Shown one piece after another: positions 49,345 to 58,282 of a stretch of DNA of 64,000 nucleotides. This DNA is from Kocuria varians (GTDB lineage: Bacteria; Actinomycetota; Actinomycetes; Actinomycetales; Micrococcaceae), in NCBI RefSeq assembly GCF_006539885.1, contig NZ_BJNW01000016.1, positions 1 through 64,000 on the forward strand, written 5' to 3'. The stretch's first letter is position 1, and every line of letters starts with the position of its first letter. The translations under genes were made by a program, and so were the position numbers. The notes beneath the pieces are model-generated. The model saw nothing but the letters and a program-made list of their open reading frames with translations, was not told where the DNA came from and did no database searches.

Positions 49345-50769
49345 ATGCCCGCATCCCCGGTGCGCTCCCGCGAGGACGCCCAGAATGCCGCACCCGCCGC
49401 CGCCCAGCCCATGAGCGGACGGCTGCGGCTGATCGCCACGGTGGCCACGTGCGGCGGGCTGCTGTTCGGCTACGACACCGGCGTGATCAACGGTGCGCTG
49501 CCCTCCCTGGTCTCCGACCTGCGGCTCACCCCGTTCCTGGAGGGCCTCGTCGCCTCGATCCTGCCGTTCGGGGCGGCCTGGGGAGCGGCGTTCGGCGGCC
49601 GGCTCGCGGACCGGGTGGGGCGGCGTCGGACGCTGCTGGTGCTCGCCGTCGTCTTCGTGCTCGCGACCGTGGGCTGCGCGGCGGCACCCACCGTGACCGC
49701 GCTCGTGGTGGCGCGCGCCGTGCTGGGCCTGGCCGTGGGAGCCTCCTCCGTGATCGTGCCCGTGTTCCTCGCAGAGCTGGCCCCGGCGCACCTGCGGGGC
49801 CGGCTGGTCGCCCAGAACGAGCTGATGCTCGTGGGCGGGCAGGCGCTCGCGTTCGTGTGCAACGCGGGGCTGGCGACGGCGTTCGGGGACGTCCCCCACG
49901 TGTGGCGGTACATGCTCGTGCTGGCCACACTGCCGGCCATCGCGCTGTGGATGGGGATGGTCGTGGTGCCCGAGTCCCCGCGCTGGCTGGCCCGCCACGG
50001 CCGCGGCGAGGAGATGGTCCGGGTGCTGCACCGCATCCGGGAGGACGCCTACAGCGAGACCGAGGCGCGCACCGTCCTGGAACTCGCCGCGCAGGACGCC
50101 GCCCGGCCCGCCGGCAGGCTCACGGACCTCGTGCGCGTGCCCTGGATCCGGCGGATCTTCGTGCTGGGTGCGTCCATGGCGGTGATCAACCAGATCTCCG
50201 GGATCAACGCGATCCAGTACTACGGCGTGAGCGTGCTGCAGGACACCGGCTTCGGGGGCAACGGTGCGTTCTACGCCAACATCGTGCCCGGCCTCGTGGG
50301 GGTCGCCGCGGTGGCACTGGCCATGCACCTGCTGCGCCGCGTGGGCAGGCGCCGGATGCTGCTCACGGGACTGGCCGGCACGGCGTCGTCGTTGACGGCC
50401 TTCGCCCTGGTCTACCTGCTGCTGCCCGACGGGAACCCGGCGCGGCCGTGGCTCGTGCTCGCCTGCATCGTGGTGTTCGTGGGCTTCGAGCAGTGCTGCG
50501 TGGGAACGGTCACGTGGCTGTACATGTCCGAGATCTTCCCGCTGTCCGTGCGCGGCGTGGGCATGGGGGCGTGCGCGTGGCTGCTGTGGATGATGACGTT
50601 CGTGGTGGGGCTGAGCTTCCCGCTGCTCACCCAGGCGCTGGGCGCGGGGTTCACGGTGCTGATCTTCGTGGCCCTGCAGCTCGTGGCCATCGTCTGGGTG
50701 AGGCGGGTGGCCCCCGAGACCAGGGACCGGACCCTTGAGGAACTCGAACAGCACTTTCGCTGCGGGTAG
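49345..50769 (+). CDS. Sugar porter (MFS) transporter
   Basis: 474 residues, ATG at 49345. Twelve-helix proton-linked sugar carrier. Sugar-porter signatures: GGLLFGYDTGVINGALPSLV in helix 1, GRLADRVGRRRTLLV in loop 2-3, VPESPRWLARHGRGEE at the end of the first half, INQISGINAIQYYGV in helix 7 and SEIFPLSVRGVGMGA near helix 10. Galactokinase begins about 80 bases downstream on the same strand, so galactose is the likely cargo; sequence alone does not separate it from xylose or glucose. Confidence 0.9.
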   Translation: MPASPVRSREDAQNAAPAAAQPMSGRLRLIATVATCGGLLFGYDTGVINGALPSLVSDLRLTPFLEGLVASILPFGAAWGAAFGGRLADRVGRRRTLLVLAVVFVLATVGCAAAPTVTALVVARAVLGLAVGASSVIVPVFLAELAPAHLRGRLVAQNELMLVGGQALAFVCNAGLATAFGDVPHVWRYMLVLATLPAIALWMGMVVVPESPRWLARHGRGEEMVRVLHRIREDAYSETEARTVLELAAQDAARPAGRLTDLVRVPWIRRIFVLGASMAVINQISGINAIQYYGVSVLQDTGFGGNGAFYANIVPGLVGVAAVALAMHLLRRVGRRRMLLTGLAGTASSLTAFALVYLLLPDGNPARPWLVLACIVVFVGFEQCCVGTVTWLYMSEIFPLSVRGVGMGACAWLLWMMTFVVGLSFPLLTQALGAGFTVLIFVALQLVAIVWVRRVAPETRDRTLEELEQHFRCG

Positions 50770-50847
50770 TGGACAATGGTGTGTCGCACCGCGGCCGTGC
50801 ACCGCGCCCTGCCCCGTCCCCGATCCGCTCACGTGAGGAACCCGTCC

Positions 50848-52212
50848 GTGTCCTGTGAACCCAGCGTCGCCCCCGCACCGCAGGAGCGCGCGTGCCCGCA
50901 GTGGGTGACGCAGCCGGACGTCGCCGAGCGCGCACGGCTGCTGAGCGAGCGGTTCGAGCGGGCCTTCGGACGACCGCCGGTGGGGGTCTGGGCGGCCCCC
51001 GGGCGCGCGAACCTCATGGGGGAGTACATCGACTTCTCGGGCGGCATGTGCCTGCCCTTCGCCCACCAGTACGTCACGCTGACGGCCGCCGCCCCGCGCA
51101 CGGACGGGATGCTGCGCGCCCACTCCCTGCAGGACACGGACGAGTCCGTCGCGGACGCGCGGCTGCGCGCCGTGCCCGTGGCGGAGGTGGCCCCCGGCGG
51201 GACCAGCGGCTGGTTCGGCTACGCGGCCGGGGTCGCGTGGGGAATGAACCGGGTGGCCACGGGCCGCTCGGCCCATCCCGTGGCGGTCCCGGAGCTCGCG
51301 CTCGCGCCGGGATTCGGTGCTGATCTCATGGTGGACTCCACGGTGCCCATCGGCGCCGGTCTCGCCTCCTCCGCCGCGCTCGAGTGCTCCGTGGCGCTCG
51401 CGCTCTTCTCGCTGAGCACCGGCGAGGACCACCCGGACGACCGCCTGCGCCGCGCCCTGGCCCGCGCGTGCATGGACGCGGAGAACTACATCGTGGGAGC
51501 CAACACCGGCGGCCTGGACCAGACGGCCTCCCTGCGCTCGCAGCAGGGGGAGACGCTGGCCCTGGACTGCCGCGACTTCGACGTCGTGAGCCTGCCCGCC
51601 GATCCCGCCGCCGCCGGACTCACCTGGCTCGCCGTGGACACCCGCGCGCCCCACCGCCTCGCGGACGGCCAGTACAGCTCGCGCCGTGCGGAGTGCGAGG
51701 CGGCCGCGGCGGTCCTCGGCGTCGCCCGGCTGCGTGACGCCCTGCCTCCGCACCCCGGTGACGACGACGCCGCTGCCACCCTCGCGCGCTTCGACGCCCT
51801 CGTGGCGGCGGGCGCACCGCTGGACGGTGACCCGGAGGGCGTCCGGCTGCGGCTGCGGCACTCGCTCACGGAGATGGTGCGCTCGGTGCAGATCGCGGAC
51901 GAGCTGGGCTCCGCGGACCCGGACTGGCGGCTCGTGGGCCGTCTGCTCGTGGCCGGCCACGAGTCCATGCGCCTGGACTGCCGGGTCTCGGTCCCCGAGC
52001 TCGACGCCGCCGTGACCGGATGCCTCGACGCCGGCGCCCTCGGTGCCAAGGTCGTGGGCGGCGGCTTCGGAGGCTCCGTCCTGGCCCTCGCCCGCACTGA
52101 GGACGTGGACGCGCTCGCAGCCTCCGTGTGCGAACGCTTCGGCGCTCGCGGCTTCCGTGACCCGCTGTTCCTGACCCTCACCCCCTCACCGGCGGGACGC
52201 CGGATCGTCTGA
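50848..52212 (+). CDS. galK: Galactokinase
   Basis: 454 residues from GTG 50848, chosen because GAGGA (50835-50839) sits eight bases ahead. Phosphorylates galactose at C1. GHMP-kinase motifs: sugar-binding GRANLMGEYIDFSGGMCLP, phosphate loop PIGAGLASSAALECS and GGGFGGSVLALA; catalytic Asp in NTGGLDQTASL. The sugar motif differs from the usual GEHTDYNxG in having Tyr-Ile for His-Thr, which may change sugar preference. About 20-30 residues longer than E. coli GalK. No galT or galE is in the window. The recurrent motif (51763-51773) encodes DDDAAA in a surface loop. Confidence 0.85.
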   Translation: MSCEPSVAPAPQERACPQWVTQPDVAERARLLSERFERAFGRPPVGVWAAPGRANLMGEYIDFSGGMCLPFAHQYVTLTAAAPRTDGMLRAHSLQDTDESVADARLRAVPVAEVAPGGTSGWFGYAAGVAWGMNRVATGRSAHPVAVPELALAPGFGADLMVDSTVPIGAGLASSAALECSVALALFSLSTGEDHPDDRLRRALARACMDAENYIVGANTGGLDQTASLRSQQGETLALDCRDFDVVSLPADPAAAGLTWLAVDTRAPHRLADGQYSSRRAECEAAAAVLGVARLRDALPPHPGDDDAAATLARFDALVAAGAPLDGDPEGVRLRLRHSLTEMVRSVQIADELGSADPDWRLVGRLLVAGHESMRLDCRVSVPELDAAVTGCLDAGALGAKVVGGGFGGSVLALARTEDVDALAASVCERFGARGFRDPLFLTLTPSPAGRRIV

Positions 52213-52331
52213 GCGGCCCGCACCGGTCTGCAATTGCCGTGCGGACGTGCCCGGGCGAGACTCGTGCGAGAGAATAACCGTCAGACGCCGCTCCGGTCGC
52301 ACCGGATGAGCACGACCGCCCGGGAGGCCCC

Positions 52332-53150
52332 ATGTTCGCAGCGCACACCTCAGCCCGTCACCTGAAGCGGGGGCGCGCGGCCCAGAAGCGGGGCAACGAT
52401 GCCGCCGCGCGGGAGGCCTTCGCGGACGCCCTGCGGGTGGCCCGCCTGGGCGAGGCGTGGGCGGCGGCCGGGGAGGCGGCGTCGGCCCTGGGGGACCTGG
52501 AGCGCGACGCCGGCAACCTCTCCGCGGCCGAGCACCACTACCGCACCGGCGAGGTGCAGTACCGCCGGGCCCCGCGCACCGCGCAGACCGTGGGTGGGCG
52601 GGTGCGGTGCCTGGAGGAGCTCGGGGACGTGCTGCTCGCGGAGGGCCGCCCGTGGGACGCCTACCGGGTGTTCCGCGAGGGGGCCGACGCCGCCGGCGTG
52701 GATCCCGCGCGGTCGGCCGGTGCGGGGGACGGCCCCGTGTTTGTGACCCGCGAGGACCTGCGCTGGACCTCTCACCTGGCCACCGCGGCGCAGGCGGCGG
52801 GACGTCGGAAGATCGCCACCGAGCACTACGAGGCCGTGCTGGCGGGCTGCGAACGCCGCCGGGACGTCGCCGGGCAGATCCTGTGCTGGCGGGGGCTCGC
52901 CCGCCTGGCGGAGGAGGCCATGGCGTGGCGCGAGGCGGCGCATGCGCTCACGCGGGCGTCGAGCCTGTACTCGTCGCTGCCGGACCCGGAGGCCCACACG
53001 GACGAGTGGGTCGCGTGCCTGCGGGAGCTGGGGGCGGTGTGCAAGACGCTGGGCCGCCGGGACGAGCAGGTCCGCGCGTTCAAGCTCGCGGTGCGTCTCG
53101 AGCAGATTGCGGCCTCCGGGAACGGACGAGCCGGGGACGCTCTGGTCTGA
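52332..53150 (+). CDS. TPR-like repeat protein of unknown function
   Basis: 272 residues, ATG at 52332. Almost all helical with repeated Ala/Arg-rich helix pairs spaced 34-40 residues: AAQKRGNDAAAREAFADAL, LGDLERDAGNLSAAEHHYR, LGDVLLAEGRPWDAYRVF, LATAAQAAGRRKIATEHYE, LAEEAMAWREAAHALTRA and LGAVCKTLGRRDEQVRAFKL. These fit tetratricopeptide repeats, so it probably scaffolds other proteins. No signal peptide or other domain. It lies alone between galK and dusB. Confidence 0.7.
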   Translation: MFAAHTSARHLKRGRAAQKRGNDAAAREAFADALRVARLGEAWAAAGEAASALGDLERDAGNLSAAEHHYRTGEVQYRRAPRTAQTVGGRVRCLEELGDVLLAEGRPWDAYRVFREGADAAGVDPARSAGAGDGPVFVTREDLRWTSHLATAAQAAGRRKIATEHYEAVLAGCERRRDVAGQILCWRGLARLAEEAMAWREAAHALTRASSLYSSLPDPEAHTDEWVACLRELGAVCKTLGRRDEQVRAFKLAVRLEQIAASGNGRAGDALV

Positions 53151-53266
53151 CGGGGCGGCGGGCACCGCGGTGCCGCCGGCCGTGGGACCGGGCCGCGCGG
53201 CGTCGTCGTCGGTCGCTCGTCCCCGGGGCGGAAGCCGGTTGCGCGCAAGTGAGACAATGTCAGGCG

Positions 53267-54451
53267 ATGAGCACCGACACGTCTGAGACCACGGACCGCG
53301 AACCGGCCGTGCTGAACCTGAAACCGCTGCACCTGGGCCTGCTGACCGTGGACGTCCCCGTGGTGCTGGCACCCATGGCCGGGGTGACCAACAAGTCCTT
53401 CCGCACGCTGTGCCGCGAGTACGGCGGGGGGCTGTACGTGACCGAGATGGTCACCGCGCGTGCCCTGGTGGAGCGCCGCCCTGAGTCCCTGCGGATCATC
53501 CACCACGACCCGGACGAGACCCCGCGCTCCATCCAGATCTACGGGGTGGACGCCGTGAACGTGGGCAGGGCGGTGCGGATGGTCGCGGAGGAGGACCGCG
53601 CGGACCACATCGACCTGAACTTCGGCTGCCCCGTGCCCAAGGTCACCAAGCGCGGCGGGGGCTCCGCCCTGCCGTGGAAGACGGACCTGTTCCGCGCGAT
53701 CGTGAGCACCGCCGTGCGCGAGGCGGGGGAGATTCCGGTGACGGTGAAGATGCGCATCGGCATCGACGACGAGCACCAGACCTACCTGGACGCCGGGCGC
53801 ATGGCGCGCGACGAGGGCGTGGCCGCGGTGGCCCTGCACGGGCGCACCCTGGAGCAGCACTACTCGGGCACCGCGAACTGGGACGCCATCGCCCGGCTGC
53901 GGGAGGCCCTGCCGGACATCCCCGTGCTCGGCAACGGGGACATCTTCTCCGCCGAGGACGCCGTGGCCATGGTGGAGCACACGGGAGTGGACGGCGTCGT
54001 CGTGGGCCGCGGCTGCCAGGGCCGCCCGTGGCTGTTCGGCGACCTGCAGGCCGCGTTCGAGGGCAGCCCGCGCCGGTTCCGGCCGGGCGTGCGCAAGGTC
54101 GCGGACACGGTCTACCGGCACGCGGAGCTGCTCGCGGAGGAGTTCGGGGACGAGGCCAAGGGCTGCCGCGAGATCCGCAAGCACGTGTCCTGGTACTTCA
54201 AGGGCTACCCCGTGGGCGGGGAGCTGCGCGCGAAGATGGCGCAGGTCCCGGACCTTGCGGCGCTGCGCGAGCTGCTCGACCAGCTGGACCTGGACGCCCC
54301 GTACCCGGGTGCGGACGTCGAGGGGCCGCGCGGGCGTGCGGGCTCGCCCAAGAAACCGCACCTGCCGGACGGCTGGCTGGACTCCAGGATCCTCGGCGAC
54401 GCCGAGCGCCTGGGTCTCGTGGCCGCCGAACTCGACGTCTCCGGAGGCTGA
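53267..54451 (+). CDS. dusB: tRNA-dihydrouridine synthase
   Basis: 394 residues, ATG at 53267. FMN enzyme that reduces uridines in tRNA. TIM barrel with VVLAPMAGVTNKSFRTLCRE, DLNFGCPVPKVTKRGGGSAL with the catalytic Cys, KMRIGIDDEHQTYLDAGRM, ALHGRTLEQHYSGTANW and GNGDIFSAEDAVAMVE, then the helical tRNA-binding domain. In this subgroup the barrel is followed by a C-terminal region of about 60 residues. Its last codons contain the GGAGG used by the next gene (dgt), so the two are coupled. Confidence 0.92.
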   Translation: MSTDTSETTDREPAVLNLKPLHLGLLTVDVPVVLAPMAGVTNKSFRTLCREYGGGLYVTEMVTARALVERRPESLRIIHHDPDETPRSIQIYGVDAVNVGRAVRMVAEEDRADHIDLNFGCPVPKVTKRGGGSALPWKTDLFRAIVSTAVREAGEIPVTVKMRIGIDDEHQTYLDAGRMARDEGVAAVALHGRTLEQHYSGTANWDAIARLREALPDIPVLGNGDIFSAEDAVAMVEHTGVDGVVVGRGCQGRPWLFGDLQAAFEGSPRRFRPGVRKVADTVYRHAELLAEEFGDEAKGCREIRKHVSWYFKGYPVGGELRAKMAQVPDLAALRELLDQLDLDAPYPGADVEGPRGRAGSPKKPHLPDGWLDSRILGDAERLGLVAAELDVSGG

Positions 54452-54456
54452 TCACG

Positions 54457-55776
54457 CTGCACACCCCCGACCGCCTGGGCATCCTGTCTCCCGGCTACGA
54501 GCCCTCGGACACCGAGCGCTTCGTCACCGAGGACCACCACAACCGCCACCGCAGCCACTTCGAGCGCGACCGCGCCCGGGTGCTGCACAGCTCCGCGCTG
54601 CGCCGGCTCGCCGCGAAGACCCAGGTGGTCTCGCCGCAGAGCGACGACTTCGTGCGCAACCGCCTCACCCACTCGCTGGAGGTCGCCCAGATCGGGCGGG
54701 AGCTCGGCAAGGCGCTGGGCTGCGACCCGGACGTCGTGGACGCCGCGTGCCTGTCCCACGACCTCGGCCACCCGCCGTTCGGCCACAACGGGGAGACGGT
54801 GCTCGCGCAGCTGACCCGGGGGATCGGCGGCTTCGAGGGCAACGCCCAGACGCTGCGGCTGCTCGTGCGCCTGGAACCCAAGATCCTCACCCCGCAGGGG
54901 GAGCCGGCCGGGCTGAACCTCACCCGCGCCACGCTCGACGCCACCTGCAAGTACCCGTGGTCCGCCGCGGACGCCCCGCCCCGCCCGGACGGGCGCCCTA
55001 ACCGGAAGTTCGGCGCGTACGAGGACGACCTCCCCGTGTTCGAGTGGTTCCGCGAGGGCGCGGTGCAGGGCCGCAAGTGCCTGGAGGCCCAGGTCATGGA
55101 CCTCGCGGACGACATCTCCTACAGCGTGCACGACGTCGAGGACGCCGTGGCCGCCCACGCCCTGCACCTGGAGGCGCTCGCGGACACGCGCCAGCGCGCC
55201 CGCGTGGTCGAGTGTGCGCGCAGCTGGTACGTCCCGGAGGCCACGGAGACCGAGCTCGACGCCGCCCTGTCCCGGCTCGAGGCCACGAGCGCCTGGGTGC
55301 CCCACATGGACGGCACGCGCGCGGACCTCGCCCGCCTGAAGAACATGACGAGCCAGCTGATTGGCCGCTTCGCGATGTCCGCGGTGGAGGCCACCCGGGA
55401 GATCGCGGGGGACGACCGCCTCACCCGCTACCGGGCCTCGCTCGTGGTGCCGTGGGAGACCGAGCTGGAGATCGCCGTGCTCAAGGGCATCGCCACCGCG
55501 TTCGTCATGACGGTGCGCGACGCCCTGCCCCTCTACGACAACCAGCACGAGATTCTCACCATCCTGGTGGAGGCCCTGATGCAGACGGACGGACGCTTCC
55601 TCGCACCCGAGTTCGCCGCGGACTGGCGAGGGATCGGGGACGGTCCCGGTGCGGAGGCCGCGCGGCTGCGACTGGTCGTGGACCAGATCGCGTGCCTCAC
55701 GGACCGCTCCGCCGTGGCCCTGCACGACCGCATCCTGGGGGCGAACTGGCGCACGGGGGACAAGCCGCTCTGGTGA
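54457..55776 (+). CDS. dgt: Deoxyguanosinetriphosphate triphosphohydrolase-like protein
   Basis: 439 residues if translation begins at CTG 54457, nine bases after GGAGG (54443-54447). No ATG, GTG or TTG lies in frame between the dusB end and 54577, which is inside the conserved core. It hydrolyses dNTPs to nucleoside and triphosphate. HD-domain features: FERDRARVLHSSALRRLAAK, the metal His and Asp residues in RNRLTHSLEVAQIGRELG and CLSHDLGHPPFGHNGE, and MDLADDISYSVHDVEDAV. Length fits dGTPase-like type 2. The start is inferred. Confidence 0.85.
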   Translation: MHTPDRLGILSPGYEPSDTERFVTEDHHNRHRSHFERDRARVLHSSALRRLAAKTQVVSPQSDDFVRNRLTHSLEVAQIGRELGKALGCDPDVVDAACLSHDLGHPPFGHNGETVLAQLTRGIGGFEGNAQTLRLLVRLEPKILTPQGEPAGLNLTRATLDATCKYPWSAADAPPRPDGRPNRKFGAYEDDLPVFEWFREGAVQGRKCLEAQVMDLADDISYSVHDVEDAVAAHALHLEALADTRQRARVVECARSWYVPEATETELDAALSRLEATSAWVPHMDGTRADLARLKNMTSQLIGRFAMSAVEATREIAGDDRLTRYRASLVVPWETELEIAVLKGIATAFVMTVRDALPLYDNQHEILTILVEALMQTDGRFLAPEFAADWRGIGDGPGAEAARLRLVVDQIACLTDRSAVALHDRILGANWRTGDKPLW

Positions 55777-55793
55777 GGGGGAGCGCCCTGCAC

Positions 55794-55821
55794 ACCCGCC
55801 CGAGCGGCGTCGGGCGGGTTT
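55794..55821 (+). terminator. Terminator after dgt
   Basis: ACCCGCCCGA (55794-55803) pairs with TCGGGCGGGT (55810-55819) around GCGGCG, followed by TT. It lies 17 bases past the dgt stop and 23 before dnaG, so dnaG probably depends partly on its own promoter or on read-through. Confidence 0.75.
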
Positions 55822-55844
55822 GACGCGTTGCCTAAACTGGCCGA

Positions 55845-57866
55845 GTGGCCGGACTGATCAAGCGTGAAGACATCGACGAGGTTCGCGCGCGCACGGACAT
55901 CCGCGAGGTCGTCGAGCAGTACGTGACCCTCAAGCCCGCGGGCATCGGATCGTACAAGGGACTGTGCCCGTTCCACGACGAACGCTCGCCGTCCTTCCAC
56001 GTCAGGCCGCAGATGGGCACGTACCACTGCTTCGGCTGCGACGAGTCCGGGGACGTCATCGCGTTCCTCATGGAGATGGACCACACGCCGTTCACGGAGA
56101 CGGTCGAGCGGCTCGCGGCGCGCATCGGCTACGAGCTGCACTACGAGCAGGGCGGGGCACCCAACCGCGAGGAGGTGGGCCGCCGCCAGCGCCTGCTGGA
56201 CGCCCACAAGGTGGCCGCCGAGTTCTTCCAGCGCAACCTCTACACGCGCCAGGCCGCCGCCGCCCAGAAGTTCCTGGGGGAGCGGGGCTTCGACCAGGAG
56301 GCCGCGCGCACGTACGGCGTGGGCTACGCGCCGCAGGGCTGGTCCCACCTGCTGCAGCACCTGCGCAACCACGGTTTCACGGACCAGGAGCTCAAGCTCA
56401 CGGGCATGTTCTCGGAGGGCAACCGCGGGCTCTACGACCGGTTCCGTGGCCGCCTGATCTGGCCCATCCGCGCGGTGGCCGGGGAGGTCATCGGCTTCGG
56501 GGCGCGCAAGCTCTACGACGACGACCAGGGCCCCAAGTACCTCAACACCCCCGAGACGCAGCTCTACAAGAAGTCCCAAGTGCTCTACGGCATCGACCTC
56601 GCCAAGCGGCCCATCGCCAAGTCCAAGCAGGTGGTCGTGGTGGAGGGCTACACGGACGTCATGGCCTGCCACCTGGCCGGCGTCACCACCGCGGTGGCCA
56701 CGTGCGGCACGGCGTTCGGTGCGGAGCACATCAAAATCGTGCGCCGCTTCCTCTCCGACGACTCCGCCGGCGGGGAGGTGGTCTTCACCTTCGACGGCGA
56801 CGCCGCCGGGCAGAAGGCCGCGCTGCGCGCCTTCCAGGAGGACCAGCGCTTCGTGGCCCAGACCTACGTGGCCGTGGAGCCCCACGGGATGGACCCGTGC
56901 GAGCTCCGCCTGGCGCGCGGGGACGTGGCCGTGCGCGACCTCGTGGACACGCGCACCCCCCTGTTCGAGTTCGCGCTGCGGGCCACGATCAAGGAGTACG
57001 ACGTCGACAGCCTCGAGGGGCGGCTGCGCGCCATGCGCGCGTGCGCGCCCATCGTCGCGCAGATCCGCGACCCCTCCCTGCGCCCCGCCTACGCGCGGGA
57101 GCTCTCCGGGTGGCTCGGGATCGAGACGGACGAGGTGATGCGCGCGGTGAGCGCGGCGGCGAAGACCGCGCAGCGCGCCGGCTCGGGGCACGCCGGTCCC
57201 GGTCCTGCCGGTTCCGGTTCTACAGGTCCCGGTTCTCCTGGTCCCGGGGCCGACGGAGCCCGGTCCCGGCAGCGGGGGCAGGAGCCCGGGCGCGGGGCCG
57301 GGGGCGGTGAACCGCGCGGCTCGCAGGGCGCGCCCGGTGACCGCGGCGGATCCCCGGAGGAGTCGCAGGGACCCCGTCCCGTGGAGCTGCCCGATCCCCG
57401 GGAACCCGTGTCCCGCATGGAGCGGGAGGCCCTGGAAGTGGTGCTGCAGGTCCCGGACCTCGTGCCGCACCCGTACTGGGGCCACTTCGAGTCCGCGGGC
57501 ATGACCTACCGGGTCCACCAGGTCATGCACGACGCCGTGGTGGCAGCCCGCGCGGAGCTCGGAGAACAGGTCCAGGGCGGGCGGGCCTGGCTGGAGGCCG
57601 TGCGGAACCACCTGCCCGAACCGCTGCACGGCTACCTGGCGCAGCTGTCCGTGACACCGCTGCCCGCGGCCACCGAGCAGCAGATGCGCAACTATGCCGT
57701 GGGGGTGCTGACCTCGCTCGTGGAGATGCACATCAACCGGGAGAAGTCGGACAAGCTCGCGCACCTCAACCGGCTCAACGCCCAGCGCGAACCCGACCTC
57801 TACCAGCGGCTCAACCGCGAGCTGCTGGACCTGGAACTGCAGCGGCGCAGCCTCATGGGAGTGTGA
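55845..57866 (+). CDS. dnaG: DNA primase
   Basis: 673 residues, GTG at 55845. Makes RNA primers at the replication fork. An N-terminal CHC2 zinc finger (CPFHDERSPSFHV and YHCFGCDESGD) is followed by the TOPRIM core with VVVVEGYTDVMACHLAG, TCGTAFGAEH and FTFDGDAAGQKAA. The C-terminal DnaB-binding helical region is at about 520-673. Between them (residues 445-510) lies a disordered Gly/Pro/Ser/Arg insert with repeated GPGPAGSGSTGPG-like units not found in most primases. Confidence 0.95.
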   Translation: MAGLIKREDIDEVRARTDIREVVEQYVTLKPAGIGSYKGLCPFHDERSPSFHVRPQMGTYHCFGCDESGDVIAFLMEMDHTPFTETVERLAARIGYELHYEQGGAPNREEVGRRQRLLDAHKVAAEFFQRNLYTRQAAAAQKFLGERGFDQEAARTYGVGYAPQGWSHLLQHLRNHGFTDQELKLTGMFSEGNRGLYDRFRGRLIWPIRAVAGEVIGFGARKLYDDDQGPKYLNTPETQLYKKSQVLYGIDLAKRPIAKSKQVVVVEGYTDVMACHLAGVTTAVATCGTAFGAEHIKIVRRFLSDDSAGGEVVFTFDGDAAGQKAALRAFQEDQRFVAQTYVAVEPHGMDPCELRLARGDVAVRDLVDTRTPLFEFALRATIKEYDVDSLEGRLRAMRACAPIVAQIRDPSLRPAYARELSGWLGIETDEVMRAVSAAAKTAQRAGSGHAGPGPAGSGSTGPGSPGPGADGARSRQRGQEPGRGAGGGEPRGSQGAPGDRGGSPEESQGPRPVELPDPREPVSRMEREALEVVLQVPDLVPHPYWGHFESAGMTYRVHQVMHDAVVAARAELGEQVQGGRAWLEAVRNHLPEPLHGYLAQLSVTPLPAATEQQMRNYAVGVLTSLVEMHINREKSDKLAHLNRLNAQREPDLYQRLNRELLDLELQRRSLMGV

Positions 57867-57913
57867 CCCCGCCGCCGGAGCCGCTGGGGCGCGGAGCCGC
57901 GTGGCCGGGCGAT

Positions 57914-57942
57914 TTGAGGAAGCCCGGAGGGGGCTGTAAAGT
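57914..57942 (+). promoter_or_regulatory. tRNA promoter
   Basis: TTGAGG (57914-57919) and TAAAGT (57937-57942) are 17 bases apart, placing the transcript start about 20 bases before the tRNA-Asn. Confidence 0.6.
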
Positions 57943-57971
57943 ATCGTCTCGTTGCTGAGCAACACGTGCAT

Positions 57972-58047
57972 TCCCCCGTAGCTCAATTGGCAGAGCATTC
58001 GACTGTTAATCGAAGGGTTACTGGTTCGAGTCCAGTCGGGGGAGCCA
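57972..58047 (+). tRNA. tRNA-Asn (GTT)
   Basis: Full cloverleaf including an encoded CCA: acceptor TCCCCCG/CGGGGGA, D stem GCTC/GAGC, anticodon stem TTCGA/TCGAA with loop CTGTTAA (anticodon GTT at 58005-58007), T stem ACTGG/CCAGT with loop TTCGAGT. The anticodon reads AAC and AAT codons, so asparagine. Confidence 0.97.
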
Positions 58048-58054
58048 CCACGGA

Positions 58055-58086
58055 GGCCTCCTCCCCGGAAGGGGAGGGGGCCTTTT
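58055..58086 (+). terminator. tRNA terminator
   Basis: GGCCTCCTCCCC (58055-58066) pairs with GGGGAGGGGGCC (58071-58082; one G-U pair) around GGAA and is followed by TTTT (58083-58086). A textbook intrinsic terminator just after the tRNA. Confidence 0.88.
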
Positions 58087-58282
58087 GCGTGCCCTCTTCC
58101 GCCCGGACCGGTTCGGCCGTGCCAGATCCCCTGTGGCCTCGTGGCCCTGTGACGGAGCGGTGGTGTGCGTCCGCCCTCCCGCGTCTAGGGTGTGAGTGCG
58201 CGACCGCGGGAGGTTCCGGTCATATGCAACGGATCCTGCGCCGTCACACCACCCCTGATCTCCTGGCCCAAGGACTTCCGCG

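Noticed and set aside
49204-51960. 918-codon minus-strand frame over the sugar porter and galK
   Set aside because: No domain, extreme Arg/His/Gln content typical of antisense translation, and two well-supported plus-strand genes beneath it.
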